Positions 1 to 12,100 of a stretch of 64,000 nucleotides of DNA are shown piece by piece; position 1 is the stretch's first letter, and each line of letters starts with the position of its first letter. The position numbers were made by a program, and so were the translations under genes. Source of the DNA: Phoebastria nigripes (taxonomy: Eukaryota > Chordata > Aves > Procellariiformes > Diomedeidae); NCBI GenBank assembly GCA_035582835.1, contig JAYKAV010003266.1, forward strand, positions 5,397,468 through 5,461,467. Reading direction: 5' to 3'. The notes under the pieces were generated by a model. That model worked only from the letters and a program-made list of their open reading frames with translations. It did not search any database and had not been told where the DNA came from.

Positions 1-1690
1 AGCAGCGAAATGGAGGCAGATCAAACGCCGCAAACGGTTCCAACACAACAACGTCACAGGCCAAATTTCAACTGTGGGACCATGGGGACAACTACGCTGC
101 TCTGGAGCCATCCAGAGCACAAAGCCCGGGGCAAAGCAGGCAGCTGAGATGCAGGCGAAGTTCCCAGAGCAGAAGGAAATCTCGTGCCTGACCATCTTTA
201 GGAAGTGCTGCAAAACTCATCTGCCCAAACACCCAGCCTCATTAAGGCTCACTGATATAAGGAAAGGCAAGATTCGGTATCCCAATTCAACAGATGGGGA
301 AACTGAGGCACGGACCACAACGATGACTCACCCCAAACCTCAGAATTACTTCTACACCAGGGNCAAGGCAGATCCCCTCGCTCCGACCCTGGCACACGCT
401 GTCTGCGGGTCCCAGCTTATGCTCCAAGTGAAGGCGCTGTTTTATGGGGCTGCCATGCAGCCTAAAAGGAACTTGCTCTCCCCCTTAACATGATTCTTTC
501 TCTTCCCTTTCCTAGGAGCCACATCGCTGCAAACAACTGGATAGTCTGAGGCTGGTGCCTGAGGCTCGGATCCTCCCAGATGCTCAAGCAGTTAATTCCC
601 TGTGAAGACCCCTGCCTACATATTTGCAAACCAAACTCCTTTTCCCCAGCAGCAGGGGAAAAAGCCTTCACCAGCCAGGCTGATTGCAAAGGTGCTGAGC
701 GTGGAGGGAACAAGCATGCCACAACCTAACTCTGAGCCAGGCACAGAAACCTCGAGCAAAGTCAGTCACATCCCATTGAGGTTTTCAGACTTCTCTCCAT
801 GACCCGCAGCACAAGGAAGACACCGGGGCAGATCCGAGTGCTAAAGAATAGCAAATCACCTAGTCACCTTCTCCACGGCCTCCAAACCACCTCCACGGTG
901 GGTTTCTTCCTTCCAAAACCCACGCCACGTGGAGCCCTAACACGCCCGCAGCACCCAGGATGCTCCTGCCTTACCAGTGTTCTTCAAACACAGCCACCAG
1001 GTTCAACACACTCCGTTGATTATCGGCCTCTCCCTCCATGACACTGGCTGCACCGGCTGGGAGCGGGTCCCGGGTGTAAAGGAGCTGCAGGGGTGGGTGC
1101 TGATGGCTGCAGCTCCCTTCTTCTCTCCCCCTCTCTGCTTCGAGGTGTTTCTGGGACCCAGGATGTTGTTTGGGGAGAAGGATTTGCACAAGGCGAAGAT
1201 CATCTGCTGTCCTTCTTACTGTGGTAGGAGAGCTTGTCTCTGCGTTGGCCTCAAAAGGAAAAGGAAAGAGGAAGCGCAGCAGGTTGCAAGTAGGAGAAAC
1301 ACTGAGAAAACACTGGGAATTTGTTCAGCTTGGGGGGACCTTGCCGTCTGCCCCAAACTGGCAGCATAACCAAGCCCAGAGCAGCAGTGGGGATGGTGCG
1401 AGGGCACAACTGGGCAGGAGGCCTGACCTGCTGCAGGCGCCTGTCTGCTGGGAGCCCCCAGCAATGGGGTGAGCTGCGTCCCACCACGCGTTGGAGCCCC
1501 GAGTGCCCCTCGTGGGCTGCGCACGAGTCTGAACAGTCCTGCTGCTAGGAGGGGCCGCGAATGGGCTGGAAGGGACCTGCTGTGATAGAGGGAGGGAATG
1601 GGTGAGAGGCTTGCTAGCACCGCAGGCCCCACGGACAACCCCCTCCTGTGTGTCCTGCTGGAGCCGACCCTCTGAGGAGAGCCCTGGGGA
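1..1690. other. Upstream flank of MTCH1, no gene recognised
   Basis: Apart from the MIR-like fragment I see nothing that looks like an exon. Open frames on both strands are short, lack recognisable domains and are not framed by convincing splice sites. In mammals the neighbour on this side of MTCH1 is FGD2, but no FGD2 exon is visible here. Confidence 0.5.
270..372 (-). repeat. MIR-like ancient SINE fragment
   Basis: The stretch around 285-335 reads like the core of a mammalian-wide interspersed repeat in complementary orientation: a run close to CAGATGGGGAAACTGAGGCA, followed by a GACTCACCC-type segment. This is the signature MIR order of 'cagatgaggaaactgaggca' then 'gtgacttgccc'. It is degraded and its ends are unclear. 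No target-site duplication is visible. Confidence 0.5.
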
Positions 1691-1960
1691 AAGCACAGCA
1701 CAGGGTACGGCCCCACCACGCCACATCTCCCCCTGTGCCCCACGGCCTCGCTGCCTCCCCCCTTCCCTGTCACTGCCCTCGGCCGGCCGCCGCTGCCCCG
1801 TGCCTGGCCCTGTCATGGCCGCCCCGTCCCCTCCCTCACACCGTGGCTCCATTCCTCCCCCCCCCTCCCGCAATGGTTCCGCCCGCGCCCCCCTCGCCCT
1901 TCACTCGATGGTTCCTCCCACCCCGCCCGGCGCGGTGACGCAGCGACGCATTGGGGGGTG

Positions 1961-1970
1961 GCGCAGGCGC
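1961..1970. promoter_or_regulatory. NRF1 binding site
   Basis: GCGCAGGCGC is an exact match to the NRF1 consensus GCGCANGCGC and sits 15 bases before the MTCH1 start codon. NRF1 drives many nuclear genes encoding mitochondrial proteins, which fits this gene. Confidence 0.6.
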
Positions 1971-1984
1971 AGTGGCGGCGGGCC

Positions 1985-2205
1985 ATGGCGGCGGCGGTGG
2001 CGCCGCTGCCCCCGGCGGCGTGGGCGCCCCCTGGCGGTGTCGCGGGNNNNNNNNNNNNNNNNNNNNNNNNNNNNNNNNNNNNNNNNNNNNNGCGGCGGCC
2101 CCGGGGGCGGCCCGGGCCGAGGGCGCCGAGGGGCTGTTCGTGGTGCTGGGAGCGGGGCTCGCCGCCGCCAGCCACCCGCTGCTCTACGTCAAGCTGCTCG
2201 TCCAG
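1985..2205 (+). CDS. MTCH1: MTCH1 coding exon 1, with a 45-N gap
   Basis: The exon encodes an Ala/Pro-rich N-terminus, then an N run at 2,047-2,091, then the first carrier-like helix ([20 protein letters not shown]). Exons 2-12 total 801 bases, a multiple of three, so exon 1 must also be in phase 0. From the ATG at 1985 it is 221 bases, which is not a multiple of three. Either the true gap is not 45 bases or the start is elsewhere. The Kozak context and the NRF1 site just upstream support 1985. Confidence 0.75.
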
Positions 2206-5200
2206 GTCCGGGGCCGCCGGCGGGGTGTGGGGGGGCGGAAGGGGAGCGGGACCCCAGTGTCATGAAGGGAGGGGGACCCCTATAGAGTGCCCCTATGGAG
2301 ACCTCTGTGCGCTGGGGACCGCTATATATACAGCCCCCCCCCCCCTTTATAACAGGGGACACAATGGGGGCACCTATATAATGGGGGGGACACCCCTATA
2401 TAAGGAGGCAATGAGGACCCCCGCGCAGCGGGAGCCCCNGTATATAACAGGGGATGAGGTCACCCTGTATAACGGGGGTCCCTATGTAACTGGGAGGATG
2501 AAGGCTGCTATGAGATGGGGAAGTCTATGTAACAGGAGGATGAGGATACCTTCTACAACGGGGACCCCCTATATCACAGGGAATAGGAAACCCTATATAA
2601 TGGAGGGATGAGGACCCCTGTACAGTGAGGGTCCTTTATAGCAGGGGCATTGGGTCCCCCTCATATGGCAGGGGATGGGGACTCCCTGTAGAGTGGGGAC
2701 CCCTATAAAATGGGAGGGANGAGGATACCCTCTGCAATGGGGACTCCTATATGGGAAACCCCTATATAACAGATGAGGACCTGCAGTGTCCTGAGAACCC
2801 CTCTGTAATAGGGACCCCCATAAAATGGGAAGGATGAGGATCCCCTGTACCCTANGGACCCCATATAATGGGAAAGGGACTGCCCATGTCATGGCATCCC
2901 CATCTATCTGAGGGTGACAGGGGGGACGTGGCCCTTCGGCAGCTCACGGATGCCGGGATCGAGGACGCGTGGCCCAGGGGCTTCGGGAACGCTGGGACAG
3001 GGGCAGGGACCTGCTCACGGGGTTTCTCTTGCAGGTCGGGCACGAGCCACTACCTCCAACCGTTGGGAGAAACGTGCTGGGAAGGAAAGTCCTGTACCTG
3101 CCCGGCTTCTTCACCTACGGTGAGCAAACATTCCTTCCTGCCTGCGTGAGGTCCTGCCCAAAAATGGGGCTGGGAGCTGCCAGNTGGACCAAGCTGACCT
3201 CCACCAGCACTCCCACATCCCCAGCGGTGTCGTTAGGATCATCCCGAGGCTGCAATGAGACATAAAACACTACAACTAGTTGCAAAGCCGTCACATTTAC
3301 CTACCTGTTGTTGGCGACAAGGAGGTAGTGGCCCCGGCGCTGGTGCTGCATCCCCTTCCTGTGGCACGTTGCTCTGGGTTTGCACCGTAGCGGAGGGGGC
3401 GGTGGGGGTTTAGGTGGCGTAGGTTTGTTGGTGGAGGGTTTTGCGTGTGTTAGAGATAACAAAGTGCCTTTCTTTGCTACAAAACAGCCCTGCAATAACT
3501 TGGCCCCCTGCCCTGCTCATTTGTGTTGTAGATGGAGCCCTAAAGGGACAGAAATACCAAGAAAAGGGAAGGTAATATGTTTAGAAGGAAAAAAAAAGTA
3601 CTATTTTTCTCTTTTTGCGGGTGCAGCAGCATAGGAGAGGCAGGTGAATGCTCCGTGACCTGGGGGGTTGCTTTCACAGCGGGTTTGCTGGGGGGAAAGG
3701 GAGCGCACAGTCCTGAAAGTCAAGTTGGGCTGATCCCAAAATCCGATGGCAGTACCCACAGGGCGGGGGGACCCAGCGTAGGAGCAGTACGAAAGCACTG
3801 CAAACCTGTCCTGGAACACCCGGGGCTGGAAATGCTCTGGTGCTGCCCTTTGGAGGATGCATTTTCCAAATAGATATACAGCATTGGGTGATGGAGGTGT
3901 GCAGAGCCTTCCTGGCTTCCCTTGGGACAGGGTACCCACAAGCACGTAGTGGGTTGTATTCCACCTTGTTATATCAGGGAGAAATTGGATCCATTGGCTT
4001 TTTTTTTTTGGCTGGAAACCTGAGGAAGTTTGCCGGGGAGAAGGTGGTGGGGCAGGAGCTGAACCTGGGTTTGTGAGATCCATATTAACCCCGAGTCTGA
4101 CCCCCCGGGGCGGAGGGAGGATGTGACACCACACAACGCACGAGATGATCCCTCTATCCTGGTTCAGTCCAAACTGCCTTGTAGCCCTTTCAGGTGAGCA
4201 AAACAATCAAAAGACGAGAAGTAGCCCAAAATACTGGAGCTACCCTTCCAGATTAGACAGATATGACAGGGAATACTTAAGGATTCTTTGCATCCTATAT
4301 GAAATTTATTTAGGACTGTTATAATAAATCACTTATGGTGGGACTGCAGAGCGGCTGCCGTGCCGTGCTGAGCTCTGGCGCCGTTTCGGCTGAACGCCGG
4401 AGGTGTTCGGGATGCTCTCTGCGAGTCGGCCAGTTCCCGACTGACAGCAGCCTGGTGTTTTCTTACCCAGCCAGACACATTGTGGAAGTGGATGGGAAAA
4501 GAGGCCTCTTCCGCGGTCTTACTCCTCGCCTCATCTCAAGCACTTTATCAACCATCACCAGGGGGAGCGTGAAGAAGGTAAAGGTCAGCTTCTCTCTCCA
4601 TAAATCAGCTTGCTGGGTTGGCCGGTGCTACTGCAGCGGAACCAGGGAGCCTGCATGTGCCTGCACCCAGCCACGACTGCACGTGGAGGAATAAAGCGCC
4701 CATTCCTCTCCATCTTCTAAGGGCTTTGAATAGTCCTCCAGGACAGGAGGAGAACTGTCCCCATATCCCTAAAACTTATTTTTTAAACAATTTTAATTTA
4801 ATTTGAACAACCACTTGCCTTTTATCTTTCGTAAGCAGTTTTGTGACCCCACTCTTCCCCATTTTACTTTCCATCCTTCCTTCTCCTATGCTCCTTCTTG
4901 CCTGTTTTTCTTCTTCTCCTATCTAGAGCACAACTGCTCCTGGTTTCCTCCTGTCCTCAGACATCGACGGTTTGTGGGTCAGCGTCTCCATCAGTTTTAA
5001 CCATATGTTTCTCCTCTCTCTGCTCAGGCCTTTCCACTGGAAGACATGGAGCACGTTTCTAACAAGGATGATGTGAAGACCTCACTTAGGAAAGTGGTGA
5101 AAGAGGTGAGAAGTGGATATTGCACGTTAACGAGTGATCGGGGAGATCACATTGGGGATGTGCCTGGAGAGCAAAGGAAGCTTAAACTATGGGCTGCGGG

Positions 5201-8200
5201 TGAAATTACTTGGAGAGAAACTCTGGGTGAAAAGGCTGTGGTATTTAGTAGCCACTCTGTGTCCAGCTATGAAATATTTTGTAGGAACGGAGGTTTACCA
5301 TGAACAACAGATTTCAAAAGAGGGACCTGAAATGGGTTTCACTGCACTAAGGGAAAGGGCCTGATCTGTGCAGGTGGAGCAGTACAGCTTTTCATACAGG
5401 CGTGGTTTTCTTCCCCCCTTCCCAGACATCTCACGAGATGATGATGCAGTGCGTGTCCCGGGTTGTCTCACATCCGCTGCATGGTGAGTCCTGTCCCTCT
5501 GCCTGGCAGCCCTCTCCAGACTGAGAATTGCCCCAAAACCCTGTTTACTCGATGCGCTTCTCTGTCAGAAATNACTTCGTATGAAACCACAGAACAGATG
5601 CAGGTCTGAGGGGTTGCTTAGGGAGGCTGACTCTTGGGTTGGCCATCAGGGACTAACCCAGCCAGGCGGCAAGGTGCTCTCTTCCCATTCATCCAAGAGC
5701 TCGTCCTAGAGATCCTGTTNGGGTTAGGGCCAGAAATCCTTCCCATCACTTACAGACTAGGGGAGGGCACTGGTTTCTAATGAGTTTTGCAGTGATGAGG
5801 ACCACCAAGAGGAGCTGGAGGTGATGCAAGTTGAGGGAAGGGAGGGCAGAAGGGTCGGGTTGCATTTTCCTTCACGTCCATTGCAACCCAAACTGGATTT
5901 GTTTCTTTGTCACCCCCTTTCCTCGTAGTGATCTCTATGCGCTGCATGGTCCAGTTCGTAGGCCGGGAAGTGAAATACAGGTGAGTGGCTGCAGCTCCGA
6001 GGGGTTTGGGCACACAGAAGCNTGAATCCTGGAGTCAGCCGTGCCAGATGCTCCCATGCAATGGGGGATATGGCAACCCACGAGGTTTGGGAGACCGAAA
6101 AGTGAATCTGAGCCATGGTTAGAGGGTGGGTGACTGTGGGGTGAAGGGACGTGGGAAGGCTGGGCTCTGTCCCTGGCGTGCCTCTGTTCTGCCTTGTGCC
6201 CATGGGGATTTCGGTGGCTGTAACGCACCTTGCTGATCACGGTAAGTCTCCTGCCTTTTTGCTTTAGGTGTTAATAGGAAGGGAAGTCAGCAGGGAGACA
6301 GAGTAGGTAATACAAAGCGTTGCTGCAACCCTGCTAACCTGCAGGATTTTTCCAAGCCTTTTTCAGTAATAACTACCTCTCTGCAGGGCAAAACTGCACT
6401 TGCAGCCACCTGAAAGCATGTTAGACACGATTGCAGCTAACCCACGACCGCCAGTGCGAGCTCCCAGAGGCAGGATAGGGTTCTTGGGTTGAGAATCAGC
6501 CTAATCNAAGCATATTATGTGCCGTGGTTGTGGCACGTGTATCCACTCACACGAAGCCAAGCAGGGCTCTTCTAGCTTCAGCGTTTAAAGAGTTGTCAGC
6601 AAGTTGAGTGTTGTCCCAGGCGGTATTGCAGACTGGCAGAATGCAGACACAGCCCTCCATGGGTTGAGGAGAAGGAGCAGAACGGAGCTGCCAGCTGCAT
6701 TGCTGGCGTGGTGGCTTTGGGGGGACACTGCTATGGCTGGTGGCTGCAGAGTGCACGTGAAGCTGTGTGGGACAGAGACAGAGCAACCCCTGCACGCTTA
6801 CAGCTCTTTTCCTTTCTTGGCAGCGGTGTGTTCAGTGCCATCAGCAGGATATTTAAGGAAGAAGGGATCCTGGGATTCTTTGTGTACGTGAGTTGTTGTT
6901 TAAATACTTTCTCCCATAGTCCGAAGGCACCGATGGCTCTTCTGGCTGCTCTGCCAACCTCAGTTAAAGGAGTCGCACTGAGCTCCCCCCAACTGAAACC
7001 TTGTCTGACCGCAGGACTCTCACATCACTCCCATGAGCACAGATTAAATCTGTGCCTTTGACAGCGCTCCAGTTTGACCATTAAGTTTGCCCCAGATCTT
7101 ATCTTCAATCAAACCTTCAGAGCCCAGGGAAAACCCTGTATTTTTTTCTTACCTTTCTTTTTCCCTTGGCTCTTCTTTGTGTTTCAGTGAAGGGGCATTT
7201 AAAGCATTTGTTTGTGCAACAGGCACTAAGATCAAGTGCAACAATGAGACCCCTTGTTGAAATAAAAGCCAGGGCCTGGATAAGAAGCACATTCCTCTGA
7301 AGAGCACCGTGGGTGCTTGTAATGAGCAGGTGGTTTGTGCTGGCAGCAGGTTTGCCTGTACGGTGGGAACGTGATGCTGCCNGGTGCAGCGGTGTTGCTG
7401 CCTGGACCAGAAGGAGCCGAAAGGTGCTTCCAGCCACTTACGAAGCATAGCAAATTGATGGCGTCACTAAAGTGGAAGTCTAGTGGACACCTTTTTGCTT
7501 GAACCCTTAATTAACACTTCTTGCCTTTTTTTCCACATCTATATAAAAACAGAACCACCTGCTACCTCCGCTCCCGGTGGGGAGATAACTCACTTTATTA
7601 TGTCAATAATAGTAAAGGCAGCTCCGAAATGTCAGGAGGGGTTTTCAGGCCTGATGCCTTTGGCTCTGCAATCACAAAATTTGGGCCACTAGATGAAACG
7701 TGAATGCACCAGGAAGAGGTGTGCAGCCCCAAATCTCCTCCATTAAATACAGGTTCCTCTGGGATGCTCCCTGTGCGTGGGGCACAGCCGGAGCGTGCTG
7801 CCCGGCAGCCCTCCCTCTCCTCCACCTCCCGAGGAAATAACGTGAAAGGAGCCGCCGCATTCCCTTCCTCCACATAAAATAAACACTGTTGGTAGCCTAA
7901 TTAAACTTAATAGTTCACAGGAAAGGCTTTAACACAACCCAAAATGTCTCAGGAGGGCTCTGAAGTTATACNTGCTCTACAGCCCCGCTAGGAAATCACA
8001 CTGCTGCGAGGGGAACACAAACTGCATCTGTAGGACCAAACTGCTGCTTTTCTGCTCTCAGCCCTCCTAACGCAATCCAAACACATCCACTCCCTTAAAA
8101 TCATTGCGGTGCACTTATTTCTCATGGCCTTATAACCTCTACACAGCAATAACAGCAGCACACGCTCGCTCTGGATGTGTGGCTAGAGAGAAAGACTTTT

Positions 8201-11200
8201 CAGGGGATGGACTTCTCGCTTCCCCTCGTATCTGCAGCAGTCTCCTGCCTGCCAGCAGGCCAGAAAGATCTTCCCTGGGCTCTGAAACTGCTGCGCATGG
8301 TCAGCTCGAAGATGGCTTGTCCCAGCTCCCTGGCACTGGGNTTTCTCCTGCTGGGTTGCATCACCGTACATCATGCAGGCTTCCTCATCTGCCTGCTGCA
8401 GTTTCAGCTTTTAATGACTTGTCATCTCCTAAAAATATTTCTAGTCCGGATCTCCTTGGACATCTTGCCAGACATGAGGGTTGTAGCACAAATTAATTGG
8501 TTTTTTTAGTCCCCTTCTGCAGCTCTCAGACCCCTGGTCTCCAGTCATCCCATAGACTCAGGCCCAGCATCCATCATTACTTTGATGATGGAGGAGAGAG
8601 AAAGATGGGATCCTTATTGCAAATGGAACAAACGATCCGATTCTCTGTCAACTGATGGGTGACGTTTTACATGGCTGCCGTGGCCCAGTCCTGGACCAGC
8701 CCTCTNTTTCTGGACTTTATTAAGGCCCTGTTCTATCTACAGCAGCTCAGGAGTCTGCTTCAGACTTAACTTTGAGTTAGAGAAAGGCTGAATGCTAAAC
8801 GCAAAGCAGACCATCTCTTTGGGACCAGAGCGCTTTGATTTCTTTGTCCTGTCCTTGCTCTCCCGTATCACATCTTTTAAACCAGCAGATCTTCTACGCA
8901 AGACTTCTGCTGTGCCTAGCCCCTGAGACCTCAGCTGCGTCTCCAGAACTGCTGGGGCCTTGACAATACACAGGTTGTCTCCAAGAAGTATAAACCCTAA
9001 CACCAAGCAAGCGAAGCAGGCTGGATCAGAGCATGCAGTCCTCGTTGCCGTTCCACTGCTGCAGTGATCACAGCAGGAAACAAAACTGGTCCCCTTCTCA
9101 GAAGGGCAGCGTGGTGTTTGGGAAGAAATCAATGACTCTGACTAGAGTGCTTGAAGGTGGCTCTTTCCAGCCCAGCGCACACTCGTGTGGCTCTCAACAG
9201 GCTCGTTTTCAGAAGAACTCTGTGAACACATCTGCTGGTGAAACAGGCAGGTTTAAAACACGCCTGGATCCTTTTGCAGTAGAACAACTGCACAGCCAAA
9301 GCAGGAGGCCCTGTGCTCGATGCCTGCGCTGGTGCAACACATGCTGCAGGAGCTCTGACAAACTGGAGAAACCACCTGAAACGCTTTGTTAATGTTTTAG
9401 TGCCATTAGCTGCAGAAGCTGGGGGTGCTCGTGCTGCTGGGACCTCCGGCCCATGCGTCGATGAGAGCCGTAAGCCAAAGCAGCCCATCACCCCGTGTGT
9501 CCCTGCATGCTCTCAGGTGGCAGCAGGGATGGGGAAAATCAGGGACCGGACTGCTGCCCCCAGTTAATCCCACTTTGCAGTAGAGCAGGTTTTGCAGGAA
9601 CAACCCCCCTCATTTTAATTTCTAAAAGGAGGGAGATTCCACAAAGAGCTGAACAACTCATTCTGCATCCATAAGAGCATCTGCAAAATGAACTTAACAG
9701 AAACCCACTTCATCTTTGTCTTGCCTGGGTTTCAGAGCAGGAGTTGGGCCAAGAAGGGATTTGGGGTAGAAGAAGGGGACTTGGCTGAGTCATGCCCGAA
9801 CAACAGATCCCAAACTTCCTACTCCAGAGCATTCCCCATCCGGAGCAGCTGGCAGCACACATAGGACNGTGTTTGAAGGCCGGGAGAGCTCTTCCCTGAA
9901 ATTCCCCCTTTTCCCTTCAGTTACTCCCAAAGTAAAGATGCATTTTGGGGGAGTGGGGTTCCTCTACGCTGGTGGAGGGAGTGAGGGAGGGCTGGGCACC
10001 TTGGAAGGCAGCACTGGGACCCTTCTGCACCTCATGGCCCTCTTTGCCATTGCAGCGGTTTAGTCCCTCACATCCTGGGGGATGTCATCTTCCTCTGGTG
10101 CTGCAACCTCTTGGCTCACTTCATCAACACCTACGCGGTGGACGATAATGTGAGTGGAAGTGCCCGATGGAGGGTTTGGGGAAGGACTGTTTTTGGAAGG
10201 AGTTAATGGGAGGTTAATGGCTAATTTAATACAGACACTGGGCTTCGGATAAATCACTGTAAAAGTGCTAAAGATGCCATGTCTGCTCAGGGCTGTGTTT
10301 CAGCTGCAGTTTAGGGGATCAGGTTTGATAGCAAATGTTTTCCCTGATTCTCAGCTGGGACGCAGTGTGGTTACTGTTGCTTTCTGCCTTCTTCCCCTGC
10401 CCCACACCCCTCATCTCAGGCTCAGAGGGATGTCATGTAGTGACAGCCTGGTGTCATCTGCCTCCTCCATAATCCTTTTGGTTTCTCCTTCCAGTTCAGC
10501 CAGGCATCAGTGATCNGGAGCTACACAAAATTCGTGATGGGGGTACGTAGGCAACTGCCGTGTCATTTCTCCTCTTCCTGACATCGGTGGGGTGAGAGCT
10601 CATGGTCTGGGGGAAAAGGCTGGTCTGTACTTTATATCCAAAGATGAGGATAACTTTGCTAACATGCAAAAACTGGAACTAGCTTTTTTGACACGATGAA
10701 CATTAGAGAGGCTACAGGTTTTCTGTGCTTTCAGATCGCTGTGAGCATGCTGACGTACCCCTTCCTTCTCGTGGGAGACCTCATGGCAGTGAACAACTGT
10801 GGGTATGTCCGCCACACCGAGATCTAAGGCTTTCCCTTCCTTTCTTCCAGCCCCTCGTTGTCTGAATCCTCTGCTAACGATCGTAAAGCTTTCATACAGA
10901 ACCGTAAACTATATGGCACCTCGCAGAGTTGGCTCGTTTCCTGTCCCAGGTTGCTTATAATTTTAGATCAGAGGGCACAGACAAGAGCAGCATAAAAGCT
11001 CAAGTGGAGAGAAATAGGGAGAGTCATGGTGGTGTGGTCCGATCTGAACTAGACCGGAGGCAGAAGGGATCAAAGGGACCGTGCTGGCTCTGGGGAGGGG
11101 CATGAGGGAAAGCAAAGGTCTTAATGTGGCGACAGGTGCAGACAGGAGCAGGGCCAAGCTTGCTTTCCCAATCCCACTGCTGCAAGAAGTCTTCTGCATT

Positions 11201-12100
11201 TGTGCCTATGGGAAGGGGACTGGATCCAAGCCGCTGGTATAGTGTTTTCTCGATATCTTCTGGCTCTTGAAGGTGTAGATACAGCATATAGTCCTGGACT
11301 CTTAACGTATCCAGGTAACGCTCCTTGTTTGTACACTCCAGGGGTAATCAAATTACATGATCTGTTGCACTGTAAATAACGAGCTGGTCATTTGGCCTTC
11401 AGCCCGGTGTGGACACTGTTTCTGTGTCCTCGCTTACACTTATTGCTGCTCTTGTGTTACCTGTCTGGATAATGTGACATCTGTACAGACCGTCTCGGCT
11501 ATTTCTTGTTGCCATGCAGGTTGCGTGCTGGCCTCCCTCCATATGCTCCCGCGTTTACATCCTGGATCCATTGCTGGAGGTATCTCAGCGCTCAGGTGAG
11601 GGAGTGGGGCACATGCGGGGCTTTGGGCTCCCTCTGCTCCTTCCTGAGGTCTCCAGCGCTGCCCAGAAAGTGCCGCATCCTTGACGTGCTCTGTAACCTG
11701 TTTCCGTCCCTCCAGTTCTGGCACTGGTTCAGTTTCATGGCAGTACTGGTCTGCCCATTACATGCCCCGAGTTTGCAGCCTGCAAACTTTTAGCCAATGC
11801 ATTGCACAGAGCAAAGCAAGGTGGCTCTGCCCCCCTCCATCAGTCATCCCTGGGGGAAATGCCCAATTCCAGCACCCACAGGGCTGAAACCCCACTTTCT
11901 CCTCTGTAGCAACCCGGGGTGCTCAGGCCTTGCAGCCCTGCAGTGGGCACAAGCTAAACCAGCTGCAATTCCCCGGCCGGGTCTCAGCACGGCTGCCCTG
12001 ACCCTGTGCTCTCTCTCCTCCTCAGGGGCAGCTGTTCCGCGGCTCCAGCCTGCTCTTCCGCAGAGCGCCCATGCCAGCCGCCTGCTTCCCCATCGACTGA
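1985..12100 (+). CDS. MTCH1: Mitochondrial carrier homolog 1 (12 coding exons)
   Basis: MTCH1 (presenilin-associated protein) is a degenerate SLC25-fold protein of the mitochondrial outer membrane, linked to apoptosis and, with MTCH2, to insertion of alpha-helical outer-membrane proteins. Exons: 1985-2205, 3035-3119, 4471-4577, 5028-5105, 5426-5483, 5929-5980, 6824-6883, 10056-10149, 10495-10542, 10735-10802, 11520-11595, 12026-12100. All introns are GT-AG and phases agree from exon 2 to the stop. Diagnostic segments are [19 protein letters not shown] (exon 2), [15 protein letters not shown] (exon 3), [17 protein letters not shown] (exon 4), a [10 protein letters not shown] carrier remnant (exon 7), [20 protein letters not shown] (exon 10) and a [15 protein letters not shown]-terminus. 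VGHEPLPPT and the Gly-Leu-Phe-Arg-Gly run favour MTCH1 over MTCH2. Exons 2-12 give 266 residues; exon 1 adds about 74, against 389 in human. The ATG at 1985 has a strong context (GCCATGG), but the exon 1 N run breaks its frame. Confidence 0.95.
2206..3034 (+). other. MTCH1: MTCH1 intron 1
   Basis: The donor CAG/GTCCGG is weaker than usual; the acceptor is TCTCTTGCAG before GTCGGGCAC. Most of the intron is the TATA-bearing minisatellite described separately. Confidence 0.85.
2260..2900. repeat. Degenerate TATA-bearing minisatellite in MTCH1 intron 1
   Basis: About 640 bases are built from diverged copies of a unit of roughly 35 bases containing GGGGACCCCTATATAA followed by a G-rich run and TGAGGA. 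More than a dozen copies can be picked out, some reading CCCCTATATAACAGGGG, which is nearly palindromic. Units differ by substitutions and small indels, and three isolated N bases fall inside the array. Confidence 0.8.
6884..10055 (+). other. MTCH1: MTCH1 intron 7, the largest intron
   Basis: This 3.2 kb intron lies between the exon ending [11 protein letters not shown] and the exon opening [12 protein letters not shown]. The donor GTACGTGAG overlaps a second possible donor (GTGAGT) four bases downstream; only the first keeps frame with exon 8. I see no RNA gene or mobile element of clear identity in it. Confidence 0.8.
10495..10542 (+). CDS. MTCH1: MTCH1 coding exon 9, with one ambiguous base
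   Basis: This 48-base exon encodes FSQASVI?SYTKFVMG. The unknown residue comes from an N at 10,516 in a codon NGG. The human protein reads [10 protein letters not shown] here, so the base is probably A or C (both give Arg). Exon 8 ends VDDN and joins exon 9 directly, so a segment of about 15-20 residues (containing GGLGNDQNPGS) present in the longer human isoform is absent from this reading. Confidence 0.85.

Larger units (their letters stand above)
1700..2240 (+). promoter_or_regulatory. MTCH1: CpG-island promoter of MTCH1
   Basis: The sequence becomes strongly GC- and CpG-rich from about 1,700 and stays so through the first coding exon, with no TATA box near the start. It holds C-rich Sp/KLF-type boxes (1,855-1,930), a TGACGCA half-CRE near 1,936 and an NRF1 palindrome at 1,961. 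A CpG island with NRF1 is the usual layout for nuclear genes of mitochondrial proteins. The transcription start cannot be placed exactly; it should lie shortly upstream of the ATG at 1,985. Confidence 0.7.

Noticed and set aside
1951..2265. Open frame starting at 1,951 as the MTCH1 N-terminus, in frame across the 45 N.
   Set aside because: It begins with TTG, not ATG, and depends on the N run being exact. The ATG at 1,985 has a strong Kozak context.
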